From Clostridium_AD estertheticum_D (GTDB taxonomy: Bacteria; Bacillota; Clostridia; Clostridiales; Clostridiaceae): 64,000 bases of DNA. Shown piece after piece: positions 33,415-42,806 of this stretch. The DNA is taken from positions 53,878 through 117,877 of the forward strand of contig NZ_JAHLDM010000016.1 in the NCBI RefSeq assembly GCF_018861295.1, read 5' to 3'. Position numbers and translations under genes: made by a program. A model generated the notes under the pieces. The model saw nothing but the letters and a program-made list of their open reading frames with translations, had not been told where the DNA came from and made no database searches. Position 1 is the first letter of the stretch. Each line of letters starts with the position of its first letter.

Positions 33415-36030
33415 ATGTCTAAGGAAAGACTACTAATTTTAGATGGTCATAGTCTTATGTATAGAGCTTTTTATGCATTACCGGCCCTAACAAATTCGGA
33501 TGGGATATACACTAATGCAGTTTATGGCTTTACAACTATGCTTTTAAAGATGAAAGAAGAGTTTGAGCCTGATTATATTGTCACAACATTTGATAGGAAG
33601 GCACCTACTTTTCGTCATGAGGAATATAAAGATTATAAGGCAGGTAGAAAAAGAATGCCTGATGAACTGCAAGGACAGTTTGCTATAGTTAGGGAACTTT
33701 TAGAGAAAATGGCTATAGATATATTTGAATTAGATGGGTTTGAAGCAGATGATTTAATAGGTACATTATCGGTGTTTGCAGAAGAACAAGGACTGGAAGT
33801 CTTTATAATAACAGGAGACAGAGATGCACTTCAGCTTGCAACAGATAATGTTAAGGTTGTAATAAATAAAAAAGGAATGTCTGAAAAAGAAATATATGAT
33901 AGAGACCGTATAATTAACGAATTCGGAGTAACTCCAACAGAATTTATAGATGTAAAAGGTCTAATGGGAGATGCTTCTGATAATATACCAGGTGTTCCAG
34001 GAATCGGTGAAAAAACTGCATATAAACTTATCAAAGAATATAAGAGTATAGAAAATCTTCTTATGAATATTGATAAGGTTAGTGGTAAAAAGCTTGTTGA
34101 AAATTTAAACACCTATAGTGAACAGGCAATTTTCAGTAAAAAATTAGCCACCATTATTACTTGCGTGCCTATGGAAATGGATCTAAGTTCAATTAAATCG
34201 AAAGAAGATTATGATGTTCGCGCTGTAAAAGATTTATTTTATAAATTACAGTTTAAGTCATTAATAGACAGAATATCTGTAGATGATGACTCAGTTGAAG
34301 AAATATTTTCTGCAGATTATGTAGTAATAGATAATTTGCAAAAGTTTTCAGAGCTTACTTTGGAAATTAAGGATACCATTTATATAATTTTTGATATAGC
34401 GGATACAAATGTTTTTTCTAAAATGTGTCTTAATAACATATACATTAATTATAAAGAAAAAAATTATCTTATCAAGCTTGATGATTTATTTAAGGAAGAT
34501 GAAGAAAAAACTATAAGTTATTTAAAAACTATACTTGAGAGTAATGATATTAAAAAAGTGAGCCATGCTGTAAAAAATGCATACACTGCACTTAATAAAA
34601 AGAAGATCAAATTACATGGAATACAATTTGATACAGAACTTGCGGCATATCTTCTAGACTCTGCAAAAAAAGAATATAGCCTAGAAACTCTTATGGATAC
34701 TAATCTTAGAATTAGCATTAAGGGCGAAGGTCATGCAAAGGAAATTAATAAAGTTGCATTACTAAAAGGGCTTTATGAGATATTAGAGCCAAAAATTAAA
34801 GAGTATGAAATGGAAGAACTTCTATATAAGGTTGAGCAGCCATTAACAGAGGCTATATCATATATGGAGGCTGAAGGGTTTACAGTAGATAAAGCTAATT
34901 TAGAAGAGCTTGGAGTTAAATTTGCCGCAGATATAGCAAAACTTGAAAGCACTATTTTTGTTTTGGCAGGAGAAGAATTTAATATAAAATCTCCAAAACA
35001 ATTAGGAAAAATATTATTTGAAAAATTAGATTTACCTGTTATAAAGAAGACAAAAACAGGATATTCAACTAATGCAGAGGTTTTGGATGCACTAGTAGAT
35101 AAGCATCCTATTATTGCAGAAGTCACAAAGTACAGACAAGTAACAAAGATTTTTTCTACATATATTGAGGGGTTAAAACCAGTAATTGACACAGATTCTA
35201 GAATACATTCAAACTTTATGCAAACAGTCACTACAACAGGAAGATTATCAAGTACAGAACCTAATTTGCAAAATATACCTATAAGGCATGAGATGGGTAG
35301 AGCTATAAGGAAAGCATTTATACCACACAATGATAAGTGCGTTATATTATCTGCGGATTATTCACAGATAGAACTTCGAGTATTAGCACATATTGCTGCT
35401 GACGATAATCTAATTCAAGCGTTCATTGATCATAGTGATATTCATACTAAAACAGCATCTGAGGTATTTAATGTTCCAATGGATGAGGTTACTAAAGTTA
35501 TGAGAAGTAATGCAAAAGCAGTAAATTTTGGAATAGTATATGGTATTGGTGAATTTAGCTTGGCAAATGATTTAAATATATCAAGGAAAGAAGCTAAAAC
35601 ATATATAGAAACTTATTTTGAAAGATATCCGAGTGTTAAGAAATACATGAAGGATATTGTTATCGCGGCTGAGGAAAATAATAGCGTAACTACAATTATG
35701 AATAGACGTAGATTTATACCTGAAATAAATTCAGCAAACAAAATGGTAAAAGCTGCTGGTATTAGGCTTGCTATGAATACGCCTATACAAGGAAGTGCAG
35801 CAGATATTATAAAACTTGCTATGGTTAATGTATTTGATAAATTAAAGGAAGAAGGATTGAAAAGTACTTTAATTCTACAAGTACATGATGAATTAATATT
35901 AAATGTATATAGAGATGAGCTAAAACAGGTTGAATTGTTGGTTAAGGATCAGATGGAAAATGTTATTAAACTTTTAGTTCCGCTAGAAGTAGAAATTAGC
36001 ATTGGAGAAACCTGGTATGAGGCTAAGTAA
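33415..36030 (+). CDS. polA: DNA polymerase I
   Basis: An 871-residue repair and Okazaki-fragment-processing polymerase. The N-terminal 5' nuclease (1-290) has LILDGHSLMYRAFYAL and DGFEADDLIGT; the middle domain (about 310-480) is a 3'-5' exonuclease relic, since FDIADTN stands where the catalytic DxE is expected; the polymerase (about 490-871) has DYSQIELRVLAH (motif A), NFGIVYGIGEF (motif B) and LQVHDELIL (motif C). AAGAAGGG precedes the ATG. It is followed by coaE, the usual clostridial order, and is the first core gene right of the tRNA boundary. Confidence 0.97.
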   Translation: MSKERLLILDGHSLMYRAFYALPALTNSDGIYTNAVYGFTTMLLKMKEEFEPDYIVTTFDRKAPTFRHEEYKDYKAGRKRMPDELQGQFAIVRELLEKMAIDIFELDGFEADDLIGTLSVFAEEQGLEVFIITGDRDALQLATDNVKVVINKKGMSEKEIYDRDRIINEFGVTPTEFIDVKGLMGDASDNIPGVPGIGEKTAYKLIKEYKSIENLLMNIDKVSGKKLVENLNTYSEQAIFSKKLATIITCVPMEMDLSSIKSKEDYDVRAVKDLFYKLQFKSLIDRISVDDDSVEEIFSADYVVIDNLQKFSELTLEIKDTIYIIFDIADTNVFSKMCLNNIYINYKEKNYLIKLDDLFKEDEEKTISYLKTILESNDIKKVSHAVKNAYTALNKKKIKLHGIQFDTELAAYLLDSAKKEYSLETLMDTNLRISIKGEGHAKEINKVALLKGLYEILEPKIKEYEMEELLYKVEQPLTEAISYMEAEGFTVDKANLEELGVKFAADIAKLESTIFVLAGEEFNIKSPKQLGKILFEKLDLPVIKKTKTGYSTNAEVLDALVDKHPIIAEVTKYRQVTKIFSTYIEGLKPVIDTDSRIHSNFMQTVTTTGRLSSTEPNLQNIPIRHEMGRAIRKAFIPHNDKCVILSADYSQIELRVLAHIAADDNLIQAFIDHSDIHTKTASEVFNVPMDEVTKVMRSNAKAVNFGIVYGIGEFSLANDLNISRKEAKTYIETYFERYPSVKKYMKDIVIAAEENNSVTTIMNRRRFIPEINSANKMVKAAGIRLAMNTPIQGSAADIIKLAMVNVFDKLKEEGLKSTLILQVHDELILNVYRDELKQVELLVKDQMENVIKLLVPLEVEISIGETWYEAK

Positions 36031-36108
36031 TTGAAACCTACGGGTTTGATGTAAGCCCAGGATGTTATGCATTCAATTTTTAGTTATAAAAAAGTGGGGG
36101 AGAAGATA

Positions 36109-36717
36109 ATGCTAAAGGTTGGAATAACAGGTGGTATTGGCAGCGGAAAGAGTACAGTAACCAATATGTTAAAAGAGGATGAGTTTTCAATTATCGACGC
36201 AGATATTGTAGCTAGAGAGGTTTTTATAATATATCCCGAAATAATGGGTAGTATCAAAAGTGAATTTGGATATGATTTTTTTGACAGTGAAGGTAACCTT
36301 AATAGAAAAGAGTTTGGAAATTATATATTTAAAAGTGATACACGTAGAAAAAAACTTGAAAATATAATGATACCTTTTATAACAAAAGAAATACATCATA
36401 GAATAAAAATGTGTGAAGAAAATAACTGTAAGTTATGTTTTCTAGATGCACCTACTTTAATAGAGAACAATCTCCATACTTGTATGGACGTAACTATTTT
36501 AGTATGGGTATCTAGTGATGTTCAAATACAAAGGGTTATGCTTCGTGATGATTTAAATTTAGATGAAACAATGGATAGAATAAAAGCCCAAATGCCGATA
36601 GACGAAAAGAGGAAATTTGCAGATTTTATTATTGATAATGGAAGAAGTTTTGAAGACACAAAGTTGCAACTAGATTTAATTATTACACAGCTCGAAAGGT
36701 TAGATGTGAAGTTATGA
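36109..36717 (+). CDS. coaE: Dephospho-CoA kinase
   Basis: A 202-residue P-loop kinase that phosphorylates dephospho-CoA in the last step of CoA synthesis. VGITGGIGSGKST is the P loop; DADIVAREV and LDAPTLIEN are conserved family segments. The ATG at 36,109 follows GGGGGAG; an upstream ATG at 36,067 has no ribosome site. Its stop overlaps the transglycosylase start by 4 bases. Confidence 0.95.
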   Translation: MLKVGITGGIGSGKSTVTNMLKEDEFSIIDADIVAREVFIIYPEIMGSIKSEFGYDFFDSEGNLNRKEFGNYIFKSDTRRKKLENIMIPFITKEIHHRIKMCEENNCKLCFLDAPTLIENNLHTCMDVTILVWVSSDVQIQRVMLRDDLNLDETMDRIKAQMPIDEKRKFADFIIDNGRSFEDTKLQLDLIITQLERLDVKL

Positions 36718-37274
36718 AAATTTCAAGAATCATAAAATTATTAATATTAATTCTATTGGTTATTATAGTAATAAATATAAAAAGTATTTTTAAAAATTTT
36801 TACCCGATAAAGTATGAAAATAAAATAATTACATATTCAAAAAAGTATAATGTAGACCCTTATTTGGTTGCGGCTGTAATAAGAACAGAGAGCAAATTTG
36901 ATGATAAAGCTGTTTCAAATACGGGAGCTTATGGACTTATGCAGATAATGCCTGATACTGCAATATGGATTGCTGGTAATATGAAATTAAAAGACTTCAA
37001 TACGGAAAAATCTTTTGATCCCGAAATTAATATTGCTATGGGATGTTGGTATCTTGACGATTTAAACAGTGAATTTAATGGTGATTTAGAATTGGTACTT
37101 GCAGCTTATAATGGTGGACGTGGGAATGTTAAAAAGTGGCTTAAAAACAAGGAATATTCTAGTGATGGTAAAACACTTAAAAATATACCATTTGGAGAAA
37201 CGGATAAGTATGTTAAAAAAGTAAAGATAAATTACCGCATTTATTCAAAATTGTATGCTAATGAGATTAAATAA
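36714..37274 (+). CDS. Lytic murein transglycosylase (SLT domain)
   Basis: A 186-residue envelope enzyme with one N-terminal membrane anchor (IIKLLILILLVIIVINI) and a Slt-type lysozyme domain: AAVIRTESKFDDKAVSNTGA with the catalytic Glu, GLMQIMPDTA, and LAAYNGGRGNV. It cleaves glycan strands between MurNAc and GlcNAc. Translationally coupled to coaE by ATGA. Confidence 0.92.
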   Translation: MKISRIIKLLILILLVIIVINIKSIFKNFYPIKYENKIITYSKKYNVDPYLVAAVIRTESKFDDKAVSNTGAYGLMQIMPDTAIWIAGNMKLKDFNTEKSFDPEINIAMGCWYLDDLNSEFNGDLELVLAAYNGGRGNVKKWLKNKEYSSDGKTLKNIPFGETDKYVKKVKINYRIYSKLYANEIK

Positions 37275-37290
37275 AAGAAAATAAAAACTA

Positions 37291-37320
37291 TTGACAATTT
37301 GTATAAAACTAATATATAAT
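37291..37320 (+). promoter_or_regulatory. Promoter of tRNA-Leu(UAA)
   Basis: TTGACA and TATAAT, both consensus hexamers, are 18 bases apart and lie 70 bases upstream of the tRNA. Confidence 0.8.
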
Positions 37321-37390
37321 TAACCTTATAGTTATTAGATTAATAATTCTACATGACTATAAGGTTTGATTCTTTACATTAAAAAAATTT

Positions 37391-37472
37391 GCGACAGTGG
37401 CGGAATGGCAGACGCGCACGTTTAAGGGACGTGTGGGAGACCATACGGGTTCAAGTCCCGTCTGTTGCACCA
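37391..37472 (+). tRNA. tRNA-Leu (anticodon UAA)
   Basis: A class II tRNA with encoded CCA. GCGACAG pairs with CTGTTGC (one G-T), the anticodon arm is CACGTTTAAGGGACGTG with anticodon TAA, the variable arm is GGGAGACCATA-like and the T arm ACGGGTTCAAGTCCCGT. Confidence 0.95.
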
Positions 37473-37485
37473 AACTAAGTATTAC

Positions 37486-37519
37486 AGTATCAGCACTTTG
37501 AAGGTGTTGGTACTTTTTT
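37486..37519 (+). terminator. Terminator of tRNA-Leu(UAA)
   Basis: AGTATCAGCAC pairs with GTGTTGGTACT (with wobbles) around a 7-base loop, followed by TTTTT. Confidence 0.75.
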
Positions 37520-37617
37520 ATTTCAAAAAATATTTAATGGGAGTAGATATGAATTTTAGAACAAATGAATTATAAAAAGAAATATGGAAAAACTAACATC
37601 TGAGAGAGGTGTTATTT

Positions 37618-37743
37618 ATGAAAAATAAAAATAGTGGTCCTAATGAAAATCAACAGAAGGTAAATAAAAGTAAGGAAGAAAATCCTGTAATTATTAATGG
37701 AGATGCGAATATGAGAAAGCCTGTACGTGGATTAAGCAAATAG
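37618..37743 (+). CDS. 41-residue Asn/Lys-rich small protein
   Basis: GAGAGAGGTGTTATTT precedes an ATG opening MKNKNSGPNENQQKVNKSKE, then NPVIINGDANMRKPVRGLSK. A strong terminator follows within 10 bases, so it is a complete one-gene unit. Hydrophilic and probably disordered; such small proteins are common among sporulation products, but no function can be assigned. Confidence 0.6.
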   Translation: MKNKNSGPNENQQKVNKSKEENPVIINGDANMRKPVRGLSK

Positions 37744-37749
37744 TGGCAT

Positions 37750-37783
37750 AAAGAGGGTGTAATTGCACCCTCTTTATTTTTTT
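37750..37783 (+). terminator. Rho-independent terminator
   Basis: AAAGAGGGTG pairs with CACCCTCTTT around TAATTG and ends in a long T run. It follows the 41-residue gene. Confidence 0.9.
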
Positions 37784-37858
37784 GTAAAACTAGTATCAAA
37801 CTCTTATATTTGGCATAAATTATTAATGTATTAATAATATTGGAATGGGAGGGTAATT

Positions 37859-38374
37859 ATGAAAATAGAGGACAGCAATAGTGAAGATATAGACATGATT
37901 GAAGAATATGACATGGTGCCATTACAATCTATGATGTATGGATATGACCAAATGAATATGATGTCAAATATGGGAATGCCCGTTGGATATATGCGGGATA
38001 TGAATTCTAATATGGAAATGAACAAATATAGGGGAATAAATCCTTGGGTGGGTATGGGTCAATGTAATTATGCAAGGTCTATGAATGAATATAATCAATT
38101 GGGTAGAATGTATAGAAATGAAGCTATGGACGATTATGAGGAGGTGAATAAAAACAGAAGTTATATTGATAAGTATCAGGACCAACCGGATATACCTACT
38201 ATGACGGCTTCACCTAGTCTCCAATATAATGAGGTAGATTCGATTGTAAAAAGAATTGAAAGATATAATCCTGCAATATTTAGGCGCTTGACTAGATACG
38301 GGAATCCTTATGTAGAAGCAAGAGAAATAGTTTCAAGAATTGTTAAAGTGTCCCTTATGTACAGAGATGAATAG
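37859..38374 (+). CDS. Methionine-rich hypothetical protein (possible spore protein)
   Basis: A 171-residue protein whose first 100 residues are rich in Met, Tyr and Asn (YGYDQMNMMSNMGMPVGYMR, MNSNMEMNKYRGINPW), while the last 60 form a basic, helical, ordered-looking domain (VDSIVKRIERYNPAIFRRLT). GGGAGGG precedes the ATG and a terminator follows. Its composition resembles spore-coat proteins, which is only an analogy. Met-rich tracts can also bind Cu(I). Confidence 0.7.
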   Translation: MKIEDSNSEDIDMIEEYDMVPLQSMMYGYDQMNMMSNMGMPVGYMRDMNSNMEMNKYRGINPWVGMGQCNYARSMNEYNQLGRMYRNEAMDDYEEVNKNRSYIDKYQDQPDIPTMTASPSLQYNEVDSIVKRIERYNPAIFRRLTRYGNPYVEAREIVSRIVKVSLMYRDE

Positions 38375-38419
38375 AAAATAATATTTAATCAACATAAAAA
38401 TAGAATTTATTTTCAGTAC

Positions 38420-38446
38420 AACCCTATAAAATTTATAGGGTTATTT
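38420..38446 (+). terminator. Rho-independent terminator
   Basis: AACCCTATAAA pairs with TTTATAGGGTT and is followed by an ATTTT run. Confidence 0.8.
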
Positions 38447-38531
38447 TAATTATATTTATTTTTTTATTCTAAAATAAGTTTTCAAATAATAATATTATAA
38501 ATAAGTAATTATTAAGTTAGGGGATGTTAGA

Positions 38532-39260
38532 GTGAGATATACTAGATACAATTACAAAGCACCTAAGAAAAATAACAATTTTATAATTGTTATTACATTA
38601 ATATTAATAGTTGCAATTGCTTTGGGCACTATTTTTGCAAAGCTATTACCTAATAATAGTAAAATAGCGAGTGCAGATAATAAAGTTACTAAAATAAGTT
38701 TGCAAAAGGATACAAAAACAAATAAAGTTAGTGTGGATAGTTCTAAAGATACATCTCAAAATGATATTAAAGAATATGTGGCATTACAATGTGGGGTTTT
38801 TACCAAAATGGAAAGCGCACTTGTACTCAAAAAGAGTCTAGCTGACTATGGTACACCATTTATCATTGTGGAAGATAAGTTAAATAAAGTGTTACTTGGT
38901 ATATATCCTAAAAGTGGGGCTGAGAGCATCATTAAACAACTTACGGCAAAAAAAATAACTTATTCAAAAATCAATTTTCAGCTGGAAGGTAAGGATTTAA
39001 CAAGCGCTCAAACTAATGAGATGATTAGTGCAGATATTGAAATATTAAATAGACTTTCGGAAAAAGATACTAAATCAGTTCAAACTGTAAAATTAAAAAA
39101 ATGGATGACGACTTTAACTGGTGCAGATACGAAAAATAAAAATTATGTCTCAATGACAACGATAAAATCATACTTAACCGCCTTACCTGAAGTAGTAAAC
39201 AAAGAAAAAACAGAGGACGGATATATATATATATATAAATTTATAAAGAAACTGATATAG
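38532..39260 (+). CDS. SPOR domain-containing membrane protein
   Basis: A 242-residue protein with a basic N-terminus, one membrane helix (FIIVITLILIVAIALGTIFA) and an extracellular SPOR domain (about 85-155: YVALQCGVFTKMESALVLKK, LGIYPKSGAES). SPOR domains bind denuded glycan at division sites. The GTG start at 38,532 follows GGGGAT. It lies upstream of maf and the rod-shape genes, which fits a cell-wall role. Confidence 0.85.
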   Translation: MRYTRYNYKAPKKNNNFIIVITLILIVAIALGTIFAKLLPNNSKIASADNKVTKISLQKDTKTNKVSVDSSKDTSQNDIKEYVALQCGVFTKMESALVLKKSLADYGTPFIIVEDKLNKVLLGIYPKSGAESIIKQLTAKKITYSKINFQLEGKDLTSAQTNEMISADIEILNRLSEKDTKSVQTVKLKKWMTTLTGADTKNKNYVSMTTIKSYLTALPEVVNKEKTEDGYIYIYKFIKKLI

Positions 39261-39372
39261 ATATAATTATAAATTTTTTCTGAATAATAATTTTATTCAC
39301 TTGTGTATGAATTTATTAAATGTTAAAATGTATAAGATGTATAAGATATATAAGTAAGGTGGTGGGTACAAT

Positions 39373-39633
39373 TTGAAGAGTTCAGAAAGAAAAAATCCAT
39401 ATTTTGTTTTTTTTATAATGATAGGAGCTATTTCTGGAAGCTTTATAGGTGAACTATTAGGAGACAACGTGGTTGCACTTAAATTTTTGAAGAGTACGTA
39501 CACCATAGGGATGAGTAATCCTATGCTTATAGATTTTAAAGTATTCGCAGTAACTTTCGGTATAAATTTTAATATTAATATTATGACTATTATAGGCATT
39601 ATTTTGGCAATAATATTATATAGAAAATATTAG
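39373..39633 (+). CDS. DUF4321 domain protein
   Basis: An 86-residue membrane protein with two or three hydrophobic helices (YFVFFIMIGAISGSFIGELL and IMTIIGIILAIILY), matching the clostridial DUF4321 family found before maf. The TTG start follows GGTGGTGGG. It ends 10 bases before maf and is probably cotranscribed. Function unknown. Confidence 0.8.
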   Translation: MKSSERKNPYFVFFIMIGAISGSFIGELLGDNVVALKFLKSTYTIGMSNPMLIDFKVFAVTFGINFNINIMTIIGIILAIILYRKY

Positions 39634-39643
39634 GAGTGATGTA

Positions 39644-40219
39644 GTGGATATTATTTTAGCTTCTGCCTCGCCGCGTAGGGCTGAACTCCTAAAAAAAATA
39701 ACTAGTAATTTTCAGATAATGGCAAGTGACTTTGAAGAGAGTGACATAATGTTTTCTGGGAATTGTGGGGAATATGTTATGACCTTAGCAAAAGGTAAGG
39801 CTATGGCTATTTGTAGTAGCGTGAAAAAACCAACTGCTATAATAGGTTGTGATACCGTTGTTTATTTTAAGGGTGAAGTGCTCGGAAAACCTAAAGATAG
39901 TTACGAGGCTTTCAAAATGCTTAGTAATCTAAGTAACAATACACATGAGGTATATACAGGAATTGCGGTAATAAATTCGCAAACTAAGGTGATTAATACT
40001 GAGTATGTGTGCACTAGAGTGAAATTTTCAAAGTTATCAATCAAACAAATAAACAAGTACATAGAAACAAAAGAACCGTTAGGTATGGCTGGAGCTTATG
40101 CTATACAAGGAGGAGCATCTTTATTCGTTAAAGAATTAAAGGGCTGTTACTATAGTGTTGTGGGGTTGCCAGTGAATAAATTATATTATATGTTAAGGGA
40201 AATGGGGGTCAATCTATAA
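39644..40219 (+). CDS. maf: Maf family nucleoside triphosphate pyrophosphatase
   Basis: A 191-residue house-cleaning enzyme that hydrolyses dTTP/UTP or modified nucleotides. ASASPRRAELLKKI is the N-terminal signature and IIGCDTVVYF and GKPKDSYEAFKML are conserved motifs. GTG start after AGGAGTG. It begins the maf-radC-mreBCD cluster. Confidence 0.93.
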   Translation: MDIILASASPRRAELLKKITSNFQIMASDFEESDIMFSGNCGEYVMTLAKGKAMAICSSVKKPTAIIGCDTVVYFKGEVLGKPKDSYEAFKMLSNLSNNTHEVYTGIAVINSQTKVINTEYVCTRVKFSKLSIKQINKYIETKEPLGMAGAYAIQGGASLFVKELKGCYYSVVGLPVNKLYYMLREMGVNL

Positions 40220-40230
40220 AGGAGTTGTTT

Positions 40231-40917
40231 ATGGGTATGACGTTCAAAATTATGGATTTGCCTCAAAATGAGAGACCAAGGGAAAAATTGCTAAAATACG
40301 GTGCTGAAACTTTATCCAACAATGAACTATTAGCTATAATACTTAGGGTAGGATCAAAAAATGAAAATATTATAAGTCTTTGTAGTAGAATAATTTCGCA
40401 GTGTGGTGGACTAAATGGACTTTTCGGTTCAAGTGCCGAGGAATTTATGAATTTAAAAGGTGTTGGAAATGCCAAAGCGACACAACTTTTAGCACTTGTA
40501 GAAATTTCCAAAAGATTTAGAAGCTATAAATCAGGGGAAGAATATAAAATTACATCACCAAAAGATGTTGCAGAATATCTTATGGAGGAAATGAGATACT
40601 TAAAAAAGGAATATCTTAAATTAGTTATGCTCAATACAAAGAATGTAATTATTAGCATAAAAGATATCTCAATTGGTAATTTGAATACTTCAATAGTTCA
40701 TCCAAGAGAAGTTTTTTACGAAGCTATTAAAAATTGTAGTGCTTCCGTTGTTATTTGTCACAATCATCCGTCAGGGGACCCAACTCCTAGTAAGGAAGAC
40801 ATAAGTATTACTATAAGACTTAAGGAATGTGGTAAATTACTAGGAATAGAGCTACTTGATCATATAATTATTGGTAATGGGGTTTATACAAGTTTAAAAG
40901 AAAAAGGAATGCTTTAG
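40231..40917 (+). CDS. radC: RadC family protein (JAB/MPN domain)
   Basis: A 228-residue protein with an N-terminal helix-hairpin-helix region (LKGVGNAKATQLLALVEISK) and a C-terminal JAB1/MPN+ metalloprotease-like domain with HNHPSGDPTPSKED. AAAGGAG supports the ATG at 40,231; an ATG 6 bases later is also possible. The biochemical role of RadC is not settled. Six bases after maf and 20 before mreB. Confidence 0.92.
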   Translation: MGMTFKIMDLPQNERPREKLLKYGAETLSNNELLAIILRVGSKNENIISLCSRIISQCGGLNGLFGSSAEEFMNLKGVGNAKATQLLALVEISKRFRSYKSGEEYKITSPKDVAEYLMEEMRYLKKEYLKLVMLNTKNVIISIKDISIGNLNTSIVHPREVFYEAIKNCSASVVICHNHPSGDPTPSKEDISITIRLKECGKLLGIELLDHIIIGNGVYTSLKEKGML

Positions 40918-40937
40918 ATACGAAAGGAGAAATTATA

Positions 40938-41945
40938 ATGGGAATATTCGGAACGTCTCGTGATATGGGAATAGATTTAGGAACAGCAAACACATTAGTT
41001 TACTTGAAGGGGAAAGGAATTGTTTTACGAGAACCTTCTGTTGTAGCTATAAATATAAATACTAATAAGGTTCTAGCCGTTGGTGAAGAAGCTAAACAAA
41101 TGATAGGTAGAACTCCAGGTAATATAGTTGCAATTCGTCCTATGAAGGATGGAGTTATTGCAGATTTTGATATTACTGAAAAAATGCTTAGACACTTCAT
41201 AAATAAAGTTAGTCCAAAAGGATTTACAAGTCCAAGAATTGTAGTTGGATATCCGTCTGGCGTAACTGAGGTTGAGAAAAGAGCAATAGAGGGAGCAACT
41301 AAAAGTGCAGGAGCACGGGATGCATATTTAATGGAAGAACCATTTGCAGCTGCTATTGGGGCTGGATTACCTGTAAATGAGCCAACTGGAAGTATGATAG
41401 TGGACATTGGAGGCGGAACTACAGAGGTTGCCATAATTTCACTCGGTGGAATTGTAACGTGTAAATCTTTAAGAGTTGCAGGTGATGAGTTCGATCAAGC
41501 TATAATAGCTTTTGTTAAAAAACAATATAGTCTTATGATAGGTGAGAGAACTTCAGAAAATATTAAAATGGAACTTGGATCAGTATACGAACAAGAAGAC
41601 GATGATATGAGTATGGAGATAACAGGAAGAGATTTAATAACAGGACTTCCAAAAGTTATAGCAGTAACACAAAAAGAAGTAAGGGAAGCACTAAGTGAAC
41701 CAGTTCAATCAATAATTGAAGCAATAATAACAACCCTTGAGAAAACCCCACCAGAACTTGCATCAGATATTATGGAAAAGGGAATTATGTTAACTGGCGG
41801 AGGAGCGCTTCTAAAAGGAATAGATGCACTTATCAACAGGGAAACACATATGCCTGTACACATAGCTGAAAATCCACTTGATTGTGTAGCTATTGGAGCA
41901 GGAAAAGCTCTCGATAATATAGATGTTATGAGTAAAAGAAGGTAA
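40938..41945 (+). CDS. mreB: Rod shape-determining actin homologue MreB
   Basis: A 335-residue bacterial actin that directs lateral wall synthesis. DMGIDLGTANTLVYLKGKGI is the phosphate-1 loop, VDIGGGTTEVAIISLGG phosphate-2 and LTGGGALLKGID the adenosine site. AAAGGAG precedes the ATG. First gene of mreBCD. Confidence 0.97.
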   Translation: MGIFGTSRDMGIDLGTANTLVYLKGKGIVLREPSVVAININTNKVLAVGEEAKQMIGRTPGNIVAIRPMKDGVIADFDITEKMLRHFINKVSPKGFTSPRIVVGYPSGVTEVEKRAIEGATKSAGARDAYLMEEPFAAAIGAGLPVNEPTGSMIVDIGGGTTEVAIISLGGIVTCKSLRVAGDEFDQAIIAFVKKQYSLMIGERTSENIKMELGSVYEQEDDDMSMEITGRDLITGLPKVIAVTQKEVREALSEPVQSIIEAIITTLEKTPPELASDIMEKGIMLTGGGALLKGIDALINRETHMPVHIAENPLDCVAIGAGKALDNIDVMSKRR

Positions 41946-41947
41946 AT

Positions 41948-42796
41948 ATGAAATTTTTAAAAAACAAACTGGCAGTAGTTATTATATTACTGTCAGTTAC
42001 CTTTTTATCACTAATAGGTTATAGTGTAAATCGAGAGAAAATGTCTTTTGTGGAAAATGGTGTTGGGGTAACAATAAATTCAGTACAGGGTGTATTTTTT
42101 AGTGGATTTTTTAAAATAAAAAATTCTTTTAAATTTATAACTAATATTTCAAATGTTAAAACAGAGAATGAAGAACTTAGAAAAACTAATAGTGAACTCC
42201 AAAGCAAAGCCCTAGAATATAATACTTCAATAAAAGAAAATGAAAGGTTAAGGAAAATGCTTAATTTTTCAAAAAAAAATGCGAAATATAGTTATATAGG
42301 TGCTGATATAAATGGATTATTGGGAAATAGTTTTTCGGATGGGTTTTCAATAAATAAGGGGGAAACGAGTGGCATAAAAAAAGGAATGGTCGCTATTACT
42401 GGAGATGGACTTGTAGGACAAGTTAAGTCTGTCAGCAATGATTGGTCGATAGTACAATGTCTATCTAATGAAAATATTGCAGTGGCAGGTATTGTTGATA
42501 GCACAAGAGATAATGGTATTGTAAAAGGATATACAGATGCAAATAATAAATCACTTGCACAAATACAGCATCTTTCTTTAGAGTCAAAAATAAAAAAAGG
42601 TAATGTAATATTAACTTCTGGACTTGGAGGAGCATATCCATCTGGAATAAGAATTGGAAGTGTTCTAAGTGTTCATGAAGATAAAGGTGCAGTAATGAAA
42701 GGGGCTATAATAAAACCATATGTCGATTTTTCAAAGATAGAAGAGGTTTTTATTGTGGTACCAACAAATACAAAAACTGGAGAAATAAAATATTAG
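41948..42796 (+). CDS. mreC: Rod shape-determining protein MreC
   Basis: A 282-residue protein with one N-terminal membrane helix, a coiled coil (about 65-105) and the beta-rich MreC core (GDGLVGQVKSVSNDWSIVQC and ILTSGLGGAYPSGIRIG). It begins 2 bases after mreB. It scaffolds the elongasome outside the membrane. Confidence 0.94.
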   Translation: MKFLKNKLAVVIILLSVTFLSLIGYSVNREKMSFVENGVGVTINSVQGVFFSGFFKIKNSFKFITNISNVKTENEELRKTNSELQSKALEYNTSIKENERLRKMLNFSKKNAKYSYIGADINGLLGNSFSDGFSINKGETSGIKKGMVAITGDGLVGQVKSVSNDWSIVQCLSNENIAVAGIVDSTRDNGIVKGYTDANNKSLAQIQHLSLESKIKKGNVILTSGLGGAYPSGIRIGSVLSVHEDKGAVMKGAIIKPYVDFSKIEEVFIVVPTNTKTGEIKY

Positions 42797-42806
42797 GGGT
42801 TGTATT

